A stretch of 64,000 nucleotides of DNA from Scytonema hofmannii PCC 7110 (GCF_000346485.2 NZ_KQ976354.1:5104436-5168435); one strand, 5' to 3'. Positions 1 through 9,995 are shown, counted from the first letter of the stretch. A program made the numbers and translations. The notes: generated by a model not told the origin, from the letters alone.

Positions 1-2
1 GC

Positions 3-1082
3 GATGCTTGCGCCCAAGCCAAGCCAGAACAGCTTGATAAGATTGTAGACAGCGCCGCTACCCCAACAGCGGTCTTTTACGGTATTGTTTTGCCAGACCG
101 CTTGGAGTTCATTCTCAAGTTACCCAAACAATCTAACTTGCTCCATTACAGAACTCAAGTTTCTCAAGAAGAAGTCGAAAGTACCTTAAAACAATTGCAA
201 GAGAAGCTAACCCAGCCTAAACCCTCGAAAGAACTACCTCAATTATCTCAGCAAGTCTATAATTGGTTGCTCCGCCAAGCTGAACCCGATCTCGCTAAAA
301 ACAGCATTAATACCTTGGTATTCGTGTTAGATTTTTCTTTGCAGAATATTCCCCTTGCTGTTCTTGATGATGGCAAACAATATTTAGTTCAGAAGTATGC
401 TCTGGCGCTCAGTCCGGGTTTACAGCTAATAGAATCCCAGCCCTTGACACAGATTCAACTTAACGTCTTAACAGCAGGGGTAAGCGAAAGACGTACCGTT
501 GCAGGTAGAACCTTTGATTCCCTCAACCAAGTTCCTCTTGAACTCGAGCAAATTCAGGCTGAAGTAGCAAGAAGCCAGAAACTTCTGAACTCTACATTAA
601 ACGCCGACAACTTAAGAAAGGCGGTTGAATCAGTTCCTTTCTCTGTGATTCACCTTGCTACCCACGGGAATTTCAGTTCTAACCCCGACGAAACCTTTGT
701 TTTGCTGTGGGATCGCTTGCTAAAAGCTAAGAATTTTGATCGATTACTTGGAATTGGCGATCGCATAAATACACGAGCAATTGAATTATTGGCGCTGAGT
801 GCTTGTGAAACCGCCACTGGCGACAAACGAGCCACATTAGGTTTAGCCGGAATCGCTGTCCGAGCCGGAGCACGCAGTACATTAGCGACACTTTGGCAAG
901 TCAAAGATGAGTCTACAGCTGCATTTGCTATTCAATTTTATAAAGTTTTAAAAGATGACAAGTTAACAAAAGCTCAAGCACTGCGCCAAGCTCAACTGTA
1001 TCTGATAGAGAAGCATCCTAACACTAATTATCGGCTACCTTATTACTGGGCACCCTTCGTTTTAGTGGGCAATTGGTTGTAG
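3..1082 (+). CDS. CHAT-domain protein (caspase-like), 5' end outside window
   Basis: The reading frame is open to the left edge, so this is the C-terminal part of a longer protein; the first in-window start-like codon (TTG at 90) is not a convincing start. The last third holds the CHAT peptidase core: the histidine is in the motif LATHG and the nucleophile in LSACET, followed by GLAGIAVRAGARS and a C-terminal FVLVGNWL strand typical of cyanobacterial TPR-CHAT proteins. CHAT proteins are caspase-like cysteine proteases, often with N-terminal TPR repeats; any such repeats here would lie upstream of the window. Both catalytic residues are present, so activity is plausible, but substrate and role are unknown. 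Confidence 0.85.
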   Translation, partial: DACAQAKPEQLDKIVDSAATPTAVFYGIVLPDRLEFILKLPKQSNLLHYRTQVSQEEVESTLKQLQEKLTQPKPSKELPQLSQQVYNWLLRQAEPDLAKNSINTLVFVLDFSLQNIPLAVLDDGKQYLVQKYALALSPGLQLIESQPLTQIQLNVLTAGVSERRTVAGRTFDSLNQVPLELEQIQAEVARSQKLLNSTLNADNLRKAVESVPFSVIHLATHGNFSSNPDETFVLLWDRLLKAKNFDRLLGIGDRINTRAIELLALSACETATGDKRATLGLAGIAVRAGARSTLATLWQVKDESTAAFAIQFYKVLKDDKLTKAQALRQAQLYLIEKHPNTNYRLPYYWAPFVLVGNWL

Positions 1083-1181
1083 ATTTGGGACAACAACGAT
1101 AAATTGGCAAAATTGTCAACTTATCGTTATCAGTGCTGATTCTAAAAACGATTTAGAATCTGACGAGCCAATAATTGTCAA

Positions 1182-1221
1182 GCATTCGTAGGGGCGCAAG
1201 GCATTGCGCCCCTACAAATGC
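1182..1221. terminator. Dispersed palindrome between convergent genes, possible two-way terminator
   Basis: Two 18-base arms pair with one mismatch around a 4-base loop; the inner 12 pairs have the core GTAGGGGCGCAA. It lies between two convergent genes (stops at 1082 and 1317). Related copies lie at 42480-42507 and 54321-54348, so it is also a member of a dispersed palindrome family. Terminator function is inferred from position and foldability; there is no long T tract. Confidence 0.55.
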
Positions 1222-1316
1222 TGTGAAACACTCCGAAAAAGAAAAGTTTTTAGCCGTTCACAGTATATCAAACCAGCCATAACCTTACAAATGACAAATA
1301 ACCAATGACAAATGAC

Positions 1317-2357
1317 TTAACTCTGCTGTGATAAATCCATGAGATTTGATAGCTTATAAACTATACGCGCACCAACATTACCATCCCACTCTGCATCCCC
1401 AACTTCGCAGAGATCGAAGCCAATAATTTTTCTACCGCTATGAACTAATTCACGGAACAGAAAAAAAGCTTGCTCTAATTCCAATCCTCCAGGAACAGGA
1501 GTTCCCGTACTCGAACAGAGTTTTGGATCGAGACCATCAACATCAAAGCTAATGTATACTTGTTCGGGCAAATGACTGATGATTTCTCGGCATATCTCAA
1601 CCCAAGCCATTCCAGAGTAGAGTTTTTGCTTGATAACTGGGTCATAATAAGCAACAATTCGACCGTTGGATTGGTCGATTGTTTGCACCTCATCATGACT
1701 GATATCGCGCAAAGCTACCTGCACTAACTTAGAAATTTGGGGCAATTTCATGGCATTAAACATGATGGATGCATGAGAAAACTCAAATCCCTCATAAGCA
1801 TCGCGCAAATCTGCATGAGCATCAATGTGTAAAATGCCAAAGTTTGGATAGGAAAGTGCTAATGCTTGATAATAACCTAATGGTACGCTGTGATCGCCTC
1901 CGATCGCAGCCACTCGTTTGCCATTTTCTATTGCTTCCTTACTCTTTTCAAACAACCATTGATTGACCTGTTGGCAAGCTTGATTAATTTCTGTAAGTAC
2001 TGGTGTTAAATCTGGTGTAGCTGTCAGAGGTTTACCTTGCTCTAGACGCTGGATAATTTCTGCGGCGCGATCGCGATAATAGGCGTTCTTCTCCAAGATA
2101 TCCTGAGGTATTTCCACCATAAATATTCCCTGTTTCCATCCATCAGGATTGTCGAGATCGAACAAATCCAGTTGTGTTGAGGCATCAAGAACGCGCTGCG
2201 GTCCGTTAGCAGTACCCGCACCATAGGAAACGGTCACTTCCCACGGTACGCCAAAGACAATTAGTTTTGCCGATTCGTAATCAAATGGTAAACCAAGGAG
2301 GTTCCCATTAACTTGACCTACGCCACTGGGATTGTAGTCTTGGAGTTGATGACTCAT
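1317..2357 (-). CDS. Agmatinase/arginase-family ureohydrolase
   Basis: 346 aa from the chosen ATG at 2357; an 11-codon upstream extension (from 2390) looks unlikely because its residues are hydrophobic and unlike the family start. The binuclear metal-site motifs of the ureohydrolase fold are all present: GGDHSVPLG, HIDAHADLRDAY and SFDVDGLDP, plus the late CEVGD segment. Enzymes of this fold hydrolyse agmatine, arginine, guanidinobutyrate or guanidine to release urea or ammonia. Cyanobacteria carry several paralogues, one of which (Synechocystis Sll1077) was shown to be a nickel-dependent guanidine hydrolase, so the substrate cannot be set from motifs alone. It is convergent with the CHAT gene and has no obvious operon partner. 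Fold assignment is sure, substrate is not. Confidence 0.85.
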   Translation of the reverse strand: MSHQLQDYNPSGVGQVNGNLLGLPFDYESAKLIVFGVPWEVTVSYGAGTANGPQRVLDASTQLDLFDLDNPDGWKQGIFMVEIPQDILEKNAYYRDRAAEIIQRLEQGKPLTATPDLTPVLTEINQACQQVNQWLFEKSKEAIENGKRVAAIGGDHSVPLGYYQALALSYPNFGILHIDAHADLRDAYEGFEFSHASIMFNAMKLPQISKLVQVALRDISHDEVQTIDQSNGRIVAYYDPVIKQKLYSGMAWVEICREIISHLPEQVYISFDVDGLDPKLCSSTGTPVPGGLELEQAFFLFRELVHSGRKIIGFDLCEVGDAEWDGNVGARIVYKLSNLMDLSQQS

Positions 2358-2436
2358 GATTACACAAAACACTACTTGGTAGATACTCAAATATGGTAGC
2401 GCAGCTGTTGCAGCTACGAGGATAGAATGTCCTTAA

Positions 2437-2604
2437 CGTAAGGAGGCAAACGGACGTGGATCTGCTGGTTCGAGAAGTGCAAATAATGTAGCGGCGTTAG
2501 CCACCTACCTTAACCAAGGCTTTCACGTTGTGGGAACGGCAAAAAAACAAGCCAAGCTCAATGGGAGGTATATGGACGAAATTATCATCGAACGATTTTT
2601 ATAA
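2437..2604 (+). pseudogene. GNAT N-acetyltransferase, C-terminal remnant
   Basis: An open stretch of about 55 codons follows a TAA at 2434-2436 and ends in TAA at 2602-2604. It has no usable start codon. The translation contains SANNVAALATYLNQGFHVVG, then KKQAKLNGRYMDEIIIERFL, which matches the end of ribosomal-protein/GNAT acetyltransferases (N-x-x-A-x-x-x-Y-x-x-x-G-F followed by G-x-Y-x-D-E). The N-terminal half with the acetyl-CoA loop is absent. I infer a decayed gene whose 5' part has been lost. Confidence 0.55.
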
Positions 2605-2733
2605 AACGCTTCTTCCACAATTTTGGTAATTAGGAATTATGTTTATTGGATTTCCCCACCTACCTACTTATCAAACAGGAAATAGACCTGATTAATGAAG
2701 AAGAATTTCAGATTATTTATGGAAAATTTCCTT

Positions 2734-3351
2734 TTATTGACCAGCTTGAAAAATTTGTTCTGCGGTCAAATTTATCTCTGGAAAAGTTGGAGATATAATT
2801 TTATCGCTACCTCGAAATAAAGTGACTTGATATTCCCCATCAATCAATTGATAAAGTGAAAAAGTAGGTTGTTTGGGATTTCCAATAAACTTCCTAGCGC
2901 CTAATGCTGCATAGTCAGCAACCCAATATTCATGAATACCCATCTCCTCATAATCAGCAAGTTTTATATAGTAATCATCGCGCCAATTAGTACTAACAAC
3001 CTCGACTAATAAAGGAATTGATGCACCAAAAGTAACAGTAGAAGATTTTTCCCAAAGAGGTTCTGAAGCTAAAGCAGCGTCATTTAGTATTAATACATCC
3101 GGGAAATAACCTGATTCTTTTTTAGGTGGTTTGACTATTGCTTGATTGGGAATAAAGTAGGGGAGATTCAATCGGTCAAACTCCACAGATAGCTTTTTTA
3201 CCAAAAAACCTTTTACTTTTTCATGTTTGCCTGTAGGCTGCGACATTTCAACAATTTCTCCATTATGTAGTTCGTACCGTACCCCAGGGTTTTTTGGATT
3301 CCAATCAATAAATTCATCAAAAGTAACTATTTTTGTTAAGGCTTGCGTCAT
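2734..3351 (-). CDS. Uma2 family (DUF820) nuclease-like protein
   Basis: 205 aa from the ATG at 3351, preceded by a GAAGG ribosome-binding site 5 bases upstream; a longer form from 3402 lacks such a site. Motifs of the Uma2/DUF820 family are visible: RYELHNGEIVEMSQPTGKHEKV near the start, YFPDVLIL in the middle and LLVEVVSTNWRDDY with the D...E-x-x PD-(D/E)XK-like core. These proteins are abundant in cyanobacteria and are predicted nucleases, but their biological role is not established. It stands alone between the acetyltransferase remnant and the TamB-like gene. Confidence 0.8.
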   Translation of the reverse strand: MTQALTKIVTFDEFIDWNPKNPGVRYELHNGEIVEMSQPTGKHEKVKGFLVKKLSVEFDRLNLPYFIPNQAIVKPPKKESGYFPDVLILNDAALASEPLWEKSSTVTFGASIPLLVEVVSTNWRDDYYIKLADYEEMGIHEYWVADYAALGARKFIGNPKQPTFSLYQLIDGEYQVTLFRGSDKIISPTFPEINLTAEQIFQAGQ

Positions 3352-3427
3352 AATACCTTCATTCTTGTTTGGATTTACTTTTATTGTATGTGCAATATTC
3401 ATCCTTCATCCTTGATACTTTATCCTT

Positions 3428-6400
3428 TCAAAATCGCTTTTGATATTCAACCACGGCGCGATTGTCATCAGAAAAGTTAGTTGTACCACGGAGACGAATC
3501 GAATCGTTAAGTCGGTAGTTAACACCCCATTGCACGGGGTCACCAGTTGTTAAAATCTTCAGCCCAGAAACAGAAATTCTACGGGTAATATCAACTCCTG
3601 CTTCTGCTGCTAACTCCAAGCTAGAACCGTTACGCCCTGCTTCTGGATTCTCCGAGAGAATCGTTGGGAAGATACGCAGTTCGCTTAACCCCACTGCAGT
3701 TCCCAGTTGGTTCAGAGGTCCCTGTAAATTATTCAATACTGCTGAACCAGCTATATTAATCAGCCCTAATGTACTATCACCGCCACGTCCTTGGGTATCA
3801 ATAAATCCACCACCCAATAAAGCGACAATTTCTGTTTGGCTGCGTGCGGGAGAACTTACCAATTCAAGATTTTTATCAAGTTGACTTGCTAGTCCCTCTA
3901 CCCTAGCTTCAACACGCACTGTCTCTAAAGACGCTAACCCTGTAGTACTTGCTTTATTCAAGTCAGTACCTTGAGTCGTATCAAGCACTTTGGCAAACAA
4001 CTGAATATCTAAATTGGGGTCTCGTGGCTGATTCTCTCTAAAGATTGCCTTATGCGCGTAGCCACGCACAAGGTTAAACCGAGTTGTAAATAAATTGACG
4101 CTTCCTTCTTTGAGTTTAATCGTTCCTTCTGGAACTGGCTGACTCAACAAACCATTGACGTTAAGACTACCAGTCGCCCGAAAACTAAGAATAGGTTGGC
4201 GAGTAATTTTTACATTTTTGCCAAGATTTATCTGTAGGTTGTTTAACCTGGTTTCTGTACTTTCAACTTCAGGAGTTGTTTGTTTGTTTTGTTTGAGCCG
4301 CGTATCGTTGACACTATTTATTCCACCACCCATTCCAGGGGTTGTTGTACCTTCAGCAGCTTCTGCTAGCAACACCTCACCGTTATCTAATTCCATTTGA
4401 CCGCTAATGACCGGGCTAAGAGCAGATCCTGCAATCTCTAACTTACCGCCCACTCCTCCTTGATACAGCCCTTTCAAATTGACTGCTAACTGTTGCAAAC
4501 TAACTGTAAGGGGATTTTCCAGTTTTTCTGCGCTGGAAATGGGAATTTGTCCTTTGGCTTCGATGGCACCTTTATTATTGTACTGACCTTGAAGATTTTC
4601 CACAATAACACGGTCAAAATCAAAATTCACCTTTCCGATAACATCTGTAATCTTCCCTGGTAAAGATTGGGATGAAAAGATACCTTTACTGACAGTTGCA
4701 ATTCCATTGAGAGTAGGCTTCTGTAACGTTCCCCGCACTTTGAGGTCAATTTCTCCCTCACCGCTTTCATATGAGATCTGGCTGTTTAATAGATTTAAGA
4801 TTGCCAATCCTTCATTTTTTACTTTCACATCCAAACTAATTATATTGCTATCCGGTGCTTTGGTTGCAAAAGGTAATTTGTAAGGTATGCTACCACTAAT
4901 ATTCACTGGCTGCTCATGACTAGAAACTGCCACAATGCTGCCAAAATCTAAACGACCGTTGTTATAGCTAAAACTTGCATTTGCTGAATCAACTCCTTTT
5001 TGATTGAGAGTTCCTTCATTAATTTCCAATTCCCCTTTGGCTTGTGGATTGTTAATGCTACCTGCTAAAGCTGCTGTTGCGTTGAGATTACCTGTTAAAC
5101 CAACTGGTAATTTCACAAAATTATTTAAAACTTGTATGGGGAAATTTGTAACCCGTAATTGACCGGATTGTTCTTTCCCGCCAATATTACCTGTGAAAGC
5201 AATGAGCCTATTTTGAGATTCTAGCCGCAAAGGAAGGAATGTCAAAACCCCATTTTCAAATTTACCTTGAGCGATGACCTGTTCGGCTTTATAATAACGC
5301 TCTGGTTCGTTTCCTCTTCCCCAAGCAAAGTTTTGACCGTTTAAATTAAAGTTTGCATATAACCCGTTTGCGGTTGCTGTATCAACGCTCACTTCACCGC
5401 TAAAAGTTCCATTTAAATCTGCTAAGTCTGGTATGGGAGAAGCATCGCGCCGTTTTTGTTGTTGCTGTGATAGCAAATAATCAATTTCCGCCAAGCGCTG
5501 CATTTGCGTTATTAATGGCTTGTTAGGTATACCAACTGGTTTAATGCTGCCTAAGTCTGCGGCTTTACCATAAGTTGGTTCTACCATACCACCTTGGACA
5601 TCTTGTAATTCATATAACTGGAGTACAGCCAGAACATCCTGAATGTCACCTTTGGTAACATTTAGCTTACCTTGTATTTGAGGACCTTTGGCAGTTTGAG
5701 CAAAAGTACCTGCTAGGGCATAACGACTCGCACCTTTAGCAAATTCACTGTTTGTAATGTTTGCTTTGCCATCACTGTAGCGGAATTGTGTACTGAGACG
5801 ATCGCCTACAATTCGTCCAAATTTAGGTTTCTCAATGGTAATATTCCCTAAAGTGGCAAATGTCTTTTGATTGAACTCAGCACTTCCAGTTAACAATCCT
5901 GCGATCGCACCCGTTCCCAAACGCGTACTAGGGGGAGGTGCTATATTTAGTATTTGTAATGGGAAATTTTCCACCTTCATTGCCAAAACATCCCCTCTCG
6001 ATTGACCGAATGCCAAAGCGTCTTGCCAACGCACATCAAAGGTAGAGACGCGCCATGGTGCGTCTTGGGTTTTACCATTACCCACTGCTCCTGCATTCAA
6101 AGCTATGCGATCGCGTTTCCCTGCTATATTCAAATTAAAACCCTGTCCCTGTACCAACTGAATATTTCCAGTTAACACAGATTCAAAAGATATCTGATTG
6201 ACCGCTAAATCTCGCAACCTCAATTGCCCTTGGATATCTGGAACTGGCAATTGACCTGTAATTCTTCCTCCAAAATCAGCTTTACCTGCTAAAGTTGCAG
6301 GATTGGGAAGAGATAAGGGTAACTTTTGCAGATTGACATTTTGGGCTTGGACATTAAGATTTAAACCCGTAATTTCCGGTACTCCAGCTCTATTTGTTGT

Positions 6401-9400
6401 GGCAAAAATGTAACCAGTGGCATTTAAATCGGGCGAAGTGGCTTTCTCAACGATCGCTTGTTTTCCATCCCAACCAACAGATGCTGTCAGGGGTTGCTCG
6501 ATCGCAGAAATTCCTTGAGAAAACTGCACTTCACCTACAGCACGGACAGATGCTATGTCAAAAGCCCCCACCTTACCTGCCACTTGCATTTTTGCACCAA
6601 ACTGACCGCGTAAATCCGGTGAAAATCGAGTTAATTCTACACCAGTTGCCTCCACCACAGCTTGGTAGTTACCATTACCTACGCGAATATTAGAAGCTGA
6701 GATCGCACCACCTGCAACATTCAGTTTTGCTTGACCCGTAGCTCGAATTGCTTGTAATTGCGTAGATTCCAAAGAACCAGCAACATTAAACTGACCTGTT
6801 AAATTTCCGTGAAACGGCGGAGGAAGCTGTGCCATTCGCTGCAAAGGTATATTTTGAGCTTGAAGTTGTGCTTGATAGCGACCGTTAGCCACTTGAATAT
6901 TTGAAGCTGTGACTGTCCCTCTGCCAAAATTAACCTTTGCCTGACCGATAGCTTGAATAGCTTGCGGGCTAAATGACTCAATACCACCCGCCACATTAAA
7001 CAAACCTGTCATCCTGCCTTGAAACTGCGGGGGTAACTGCGGTACTAATCGCTGCAACGCTACATCATTTGCTTGGAGTTGTGCTCTGTACCGACCGTTA
7101 GCGAGTTGAATATTGTTAGCAGTCACCGTACCATCTGCTATTTTAACCCGTGCTTGACCAACTGCTTGAAAGGCTTGTGGTTGGAATGATTCCACAGAAC
7201 CTGCGACATTAAATTGACCAGTTAATCTTCCCCAATATTCTTTGGGGAGTTGTGCGACTTCCTGCAATGCTACGTCATTAGCTTGGAGTTGCATTTGATA
7301 CACGCCGTTAGCCACCTGGATGTTGGAAGCTGTGACTGTACCATTCCCAATTCCTATGCGTCCTTCCCCACTGGCGCGGAAAGTTTTGAGGTTAAAATCA
7401 TTTGTATTACCCGATACTTGTACTTTACCCGCCAAAGGCCCCGTTAAAGCTGGGGGTATCTGAGTTTTTAACAAACGTCCCAATCTTAGATCGTTGGCAA
7501 CGAGTTGTGCAGAAAAGTTTTGCTCGTTAAATTGGAGGTGAGAAACTGCAACTGTACCGCCTGCAATATGAACTCTGGCATTCTCAGGACGAATTGAGGC
7601 AATTTGAAATGGGGCTGAGGTTCCCGACAGAATGAGACGACCATTAAATCGCGCATCATTAAGAGATATATTTTGGACTTGCTGGGGATTGACAAAATGT
7701 TGAATTTGAAGTTTAGATGCATCAGCGACTGCTTGCCATTGCTGTTCGTTCCAAGTTCCATACGCCCGTACTGTACCGCCCGCAACACGAAGCGCAACAT
7801 TGCGGAATGAAACAGTTTTATTCGGTGCGACGGTGAGTTCACCCGTTGCGGGGTAGGTGGCTTGGGGTGCTTGCCATTGCGCTGACGTTTGAATTGTCTC
7901 AGGAGTGCCTGTTAATTTGCCGACAGCTGCAACTTTGCCGATGTGAATGGGAGGTTTTGTGCCGTAGAGAAATGCGATCGCATCGCCTGCAACATTTTTT
8001 GCCTTAAAATTAAAGTTAAGTTGAGTCAGTTGAGGATTTGCATTCAGTTGAATCTTGCCGTTCCCCGTAATGTCACCACCGACTATGGCTTTCCCTTGAA
8101 TATTTTTAAAAGTCATAACCGAGGCAACAGGAGAAAACTCAAACTGTGCGCCAACGCTATCAAAATCTACTTTGTCAATTCTGGCAGGTTTGATGCTAGC
8201 AACTGTACCTATAAGAATAGGTTTCTCAGTTGTTCCAATAACTTGTAAATCAGCTTTCACTTCCCCAAGGGTAGGAAAGGGCAGTTGTATGTTAAGAGTT
8301 TCTTGGGCTTGGGCAATGTTAACTGCATCGACACGTGCTGCTAATTGAAAACCTGTTTCGGTATCAAGGAAACCGCTAGCAATGAGGGGGATTTTACCAT
8401 AATTAGTTGCCACATTGTCTAAGTGAATTCGGCTACCATCAAATCGCAAGTTCCCTTGAGAATTGATAAATGGTTGTGGCATTTTGGGAACTTGAAGCGT
8501 TATACCTTGTGCGGTAGCCGTTCCATATACCCACGGGCTTTGCGGTTGTCCTGGCTGTTGTTTTAGTAGCAGCTTGGGAATCTTTAAGTCAGCCTGAACT
8601 CTACCATCCAGTAAAAAGATTGGCAGTTTAATCAAACGAGTGACTTCTGTGGCGCTCAAGTCTCCTTTCAAATGTAAGTTGGTTTCAAACGCCAAAGTCT
8701 TCGGACGAGTTTCTCCCTGAAGGGATATGTTACCGCCGGTCTTTGGAACTCCATTGACATCATATTTTATCAGCTCGTTCTTTTCTAAGAACTGAGCAGT
8801 GCCATTGAGTTCAGAAAATTCTACTGGGGATTTTGAATTTTGGATTTTGGATTTTGGATTTTGGATTGAGGGTTGGGGGGATGAAGGGGAGGAGGAGGAG
8901 AAGGTGGGGGTGTTGGGAATTGTTTCTGGTGTTGGGATTTGTGGAAGATTGGGTGATGCTGAGACGCTAGAGGATATACTTCCCCCCCGCTCCCTTTCTC
9001 CCTCTGCCTCTCTCCTCATGGGTGTTAGGACTAACCGAGCATTGCGAACCCGCAGTTTATCTAAATCGGTTTTAATTGGTCCTTCTTTACCTGGAGGTGC
9101 AATGGTGGTAGTAATCCAGTTCCCTTGTTCATCCTGTTCTATGTAAATATCAGGATTAACTAGGGTAACATCTAGCTTGAGGTGTCGGTTCAACAGTAAC
9201 CCCAAGGGGTCAAAACTGACTTCGACTGCTTCAACAGTGGCTTTATCCCGATCTGTCGGTGTTGCTGGTAGTGCTGAAGCACCAAACTTAACTCCACTCA
9301 GAGAAAATTCTTTGACATCGCCCAATTCTACGGGACGGTTGAGTGTAGTAGTCAGGCTTGTTTCCGCTAGTGGTACTAACTCTGTACGAATAAAATTCCA

Positions 9401-9553
9401 CAGTCGCCATGCGCCGCCTGCAAATCCAATCAGCAGAAATCCACCCAAGGCAATACCACCTCTACTAAAAAGGAGGAGCCAAGTAGCTTTTTTGATACGG
9501 TTTTTGGTACGGTTTGGTTTTGAGGGATGTTCTGGATTACAAGCGTTCGTCAT
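3428..9553 (-). CDS. TamB/TIC236-like translocation and assembly protein (DUF490)
   Basis: 2041 aa, on the large side for this family. One N-terminal membrane anchor (about residues 30-50, basic residues before it) is followed by a very long, repetitive beta-rich periplasmic domain with many segments of the type GTVTASNIQVANGRYQAQLQ (about residues 690-1010), and a C-terminal DUF490/TamB domain ending NYRLNDSIRLRGTTNFSDDN and a terminal aromatic-basic residue pattern. TamB bridges inner and outer membranes and works with Omp85 proteins in outer-membrane protein or lipid traffic; the chloroplast relative is TIC236. No Omp85 gene is adjacent here. Residues about 178-245 are low-complexity (Ser/Pro rich) and include two units of a heptapeptide encoded by the TTTTGGA heptamer repeat, apparently a tolerated insertion. 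Confidence 0.9.
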   Translation of the reverse strand: MTNACNPEHPSKPNRTKNRIKKATWLLLFSRGGIALGGFLLIGFAGGAWRLWNFIRTELVPLAETSLTTTLNRPVELGDVKEFSLSGVKFGASALPATPTDRDKATVEAVEVSFDPLGLLLNRHLKLDVTLVNPDIYIEQDEQGNWITTTIAPPGKEGPIKTDLDKLRVRNARLVLTPMRREAEGERERGGSISSSVSASPNLPQIPTPETIPNTPTFSSSSPSSPQPSIQNPKSKIQNSKSPVEFSELNGTAQFLEKNELIKYDVNGVPKTGGNISLQGETRPKTLAFETNLHLKGDLSATEVTRLIKLPIFLLDGRVQADLKIPKLLLKQQPGQPQSPWVYGTATAQGITLQVPKMPQPFINSQGNLRFDGSRIHLDNVATNYGKIPLIASGFLDTETGFQLAARVDAVNIAQAQETLNIQLPFPTLGEVKADLQVIGTTEKPILIGTVASIKPARIDKVDFDSVGAQFEFSPVASVMTFKNIQGKAIVGGDITGNGKIQLNANPQLTQLNFNFKAKNVAGDAIAFLYGTKPPIHIGKVAAVGKLTGTPETIQTSAQWQAPQATYPATGELTVAPNKTVSFRNVALRVAGGTVRAYGTWNEQQWQAVADASKLQIQHFVNPQQVQNISLNDARFNGRLILSGTSAPFQIASIRPENARVHIAGGTVAVSHLQFNEQNFSAQLVANDLRLGRLLKTQIPPALTGPLAGKVQVSGNTNDFNLKTFRASGEGRIGIGNGTVTASNIQVANGVYQMQLQANDVALQEVAQLPKEYWGRLTGQFNVAGSVESFQPQAFQAVGQARVKIADGTVTANNIQLANGRYRAQLQANDVALQRLVPQLPPQFQGRMTGLFNVAGGIESFSPQAIQAIGQAKVNFGRGTVTASNIQVANGRYQAQLQAQNIPLQRMAQLPPPFHGNLTGQFNVAGSLESTQLQAIRATGQAKLNVAGGAISASNIRVGNGNYQAVVEATGVELTRFSPDLRGQFGAKMQVAGKVGAFDIASVRAVGEVQFSQGISAIEQPLTASVGWDGKQAIVEKATSPDLNATGYIFATTNRAGVPEITGLNLNVQAQNVNLQKLPLSLPNPATLAGKADFGGRITGQLPVPDIQGQLRLRDLAVNQISFESVLTGNIQLVQGQGFNLNIAGKRDRIALNAGAVGNGKTQDAPWRVSTFDVRWQDALAFGQSRGDVLAMKVENFPLQILNIAPPPSTRLGTGAIAGLLTGSAEFNQKTFATLGNITIEKPKFGRIVGDRLSTQFRYSDGKANITNSEFAKGASRYALAGTFAQTAKGPQIQGKLNVTKGDIQDVLAVLQLYELQDVQGGMVEPTYGKAADLGSIKPVGIPNKPLITQMQRLAEIDYLLSQQQQKRRDASPIPDLADLNGTFSGEVSVDTATANGLYANFNLNGQNFAWGRGNEPERYYKAEQVIAQGKFENGVLTFLPLRLESQNRLIAFTGNIGGKEQSGQLRVTNFPIQVLNNFVKLPVGLTGNLNATAALAGSINNPQAKGELEINEGTLNQKGVDSANASFSYNNGRLDFGSIVAVSSHEQPVNISGSIPYKLPFATKAPDSNIISLDVKVKNEGLAILNLLNSQISYESGEGEIDLKVRGTLQKPTLNGIATVSKGIFSSQSLPGKITDVIGKVNFDFDRVIVENLQGQYNNKGAIEAKGQIPISSAEKLENPLTVSLQQLAVNLKGLYQGGVGGKLEIAGSALSPVISGQMELDNGEVLLAEAAEGTTTPGMGGGINSVNDTRLKQNKQTTPEVESTETRLNNLQINLGKNVKITRQPILSFRATGSLNVNGLLSQPVPEGTIKLKEGSVNLFTTRFNLVRGYAHKAIFRENQPRDPNLDIQLFAKVLDTTQGTDLNKASTTGLASLETVRVEARVEGLASQLDKNLELVSSPARSQTEIVALLGGGFIDTQGRGGDSTLGLINIAGSAVLNNLQGPLNQLGTAVGLSELRIFPTILSENPEAGRNGSSLELAAEAGVDITRRISVSGLKILTTGDPVQWGVNYRLNDSIRLRGTTNFSDDNRAVVEYQKRF
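8821..8868. repeat. TTTTGGA heptamer array inside the TamB-like coding sequence
   Basis: Tandem TTTTGGA-type heptamers lie in frame within the gene and encode SKIQN-type residues on the minus strand. The heptamer has no stop codon in any frame on either strand, so it can sit in a gene without ending it. The same heptamer makes intergenic arrays at 20706-20839 and 21219-21612. Confidence 0.85.
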
Positions 9554-9710
9554 GTCGTTTCACTATTGACTTACCGAATGTATCTGCTACAGTCAAAAAT
9601 GACAATCAACTGGCAGAATCATGGCTATGCCTACTCAAGGATAACCGGCGATACCCAATACGGAACTAGCAATCGTACTTAACAATGAATAATTAAAGTA
9701 TGCTTACCCT

Positions 9711-9783
9711 TGAAAATAGGGAGTGGGGAAGGTGGGGCCCCCTCTGGGGATAAGGGGTAATGGGGAGTAGGGAGTGGGGAAGA
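9711..9783. repeat. G-rich heptamer block (GGGGAGT type), copy 1
   Basis: GGGGAGT/GGGGAAG-like units surround a distinctive core, GGGGCCCCCTCTGGGGATAA. The same core and flanks recur at about 49890-49966, 40 kb away, with only a few base differences. Confidence 0.8.
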
Positions 9784-9907
9784 GAGATTTTCATAAAGAG
9801 CGTTGTGGGCGATTACTTCCGGTAGGCTATATAGGTTTGCACATAAGATGAAATTTTGAGAACGAAGGAATAGTACTTTCAGGCACAGTTTTTGCACAGA
9901 AGTTAAC

Positions 9908-9942
9908 TAAAAAGTCCCAACTAATGATTAATTAGTTGGGAC
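9908..9942 (-). terminator. Rho-independent terminator of the 81-aa gene
   Basis: A perfect 12-base-pair stem (GTCCCAACTAAT with its complement, loop GATTA) lies at 9914-9942. On the minus strand it is followed by TTTTT. It begins about 54 bases beyond the stop at 9996, the usual place for an intrinsic terminator of that gene. Confidence 0.75.
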
Positions 9943-9995
9943 ATTAATTAGCAGAGACGAAACATGAAATTATTCTAGTGATGCGGTAGATGCAA

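Larger units (their letters stand above)
9554..9995. other. Intergenic stretch with G-rich repeats and a hairpin
   Basis: No convincing gene. It contains the G-rich repeat block at 9711-9783 and the hairpin at 9908-9942, both listed separately. A 72-codon open frame on the minus strand across the G-rich block has repeat-derived composition and no family resemblance. Confidence 0.6.

Noticed and set aside
8799-9146. A 115-codon frame on the plus strand inside the TamB-like gene
   Set aside because: It is the reverse of repeat-derived and low-complexity TamB sequence; its composition is an artefact of TTTTGGA and G-rich repeats.
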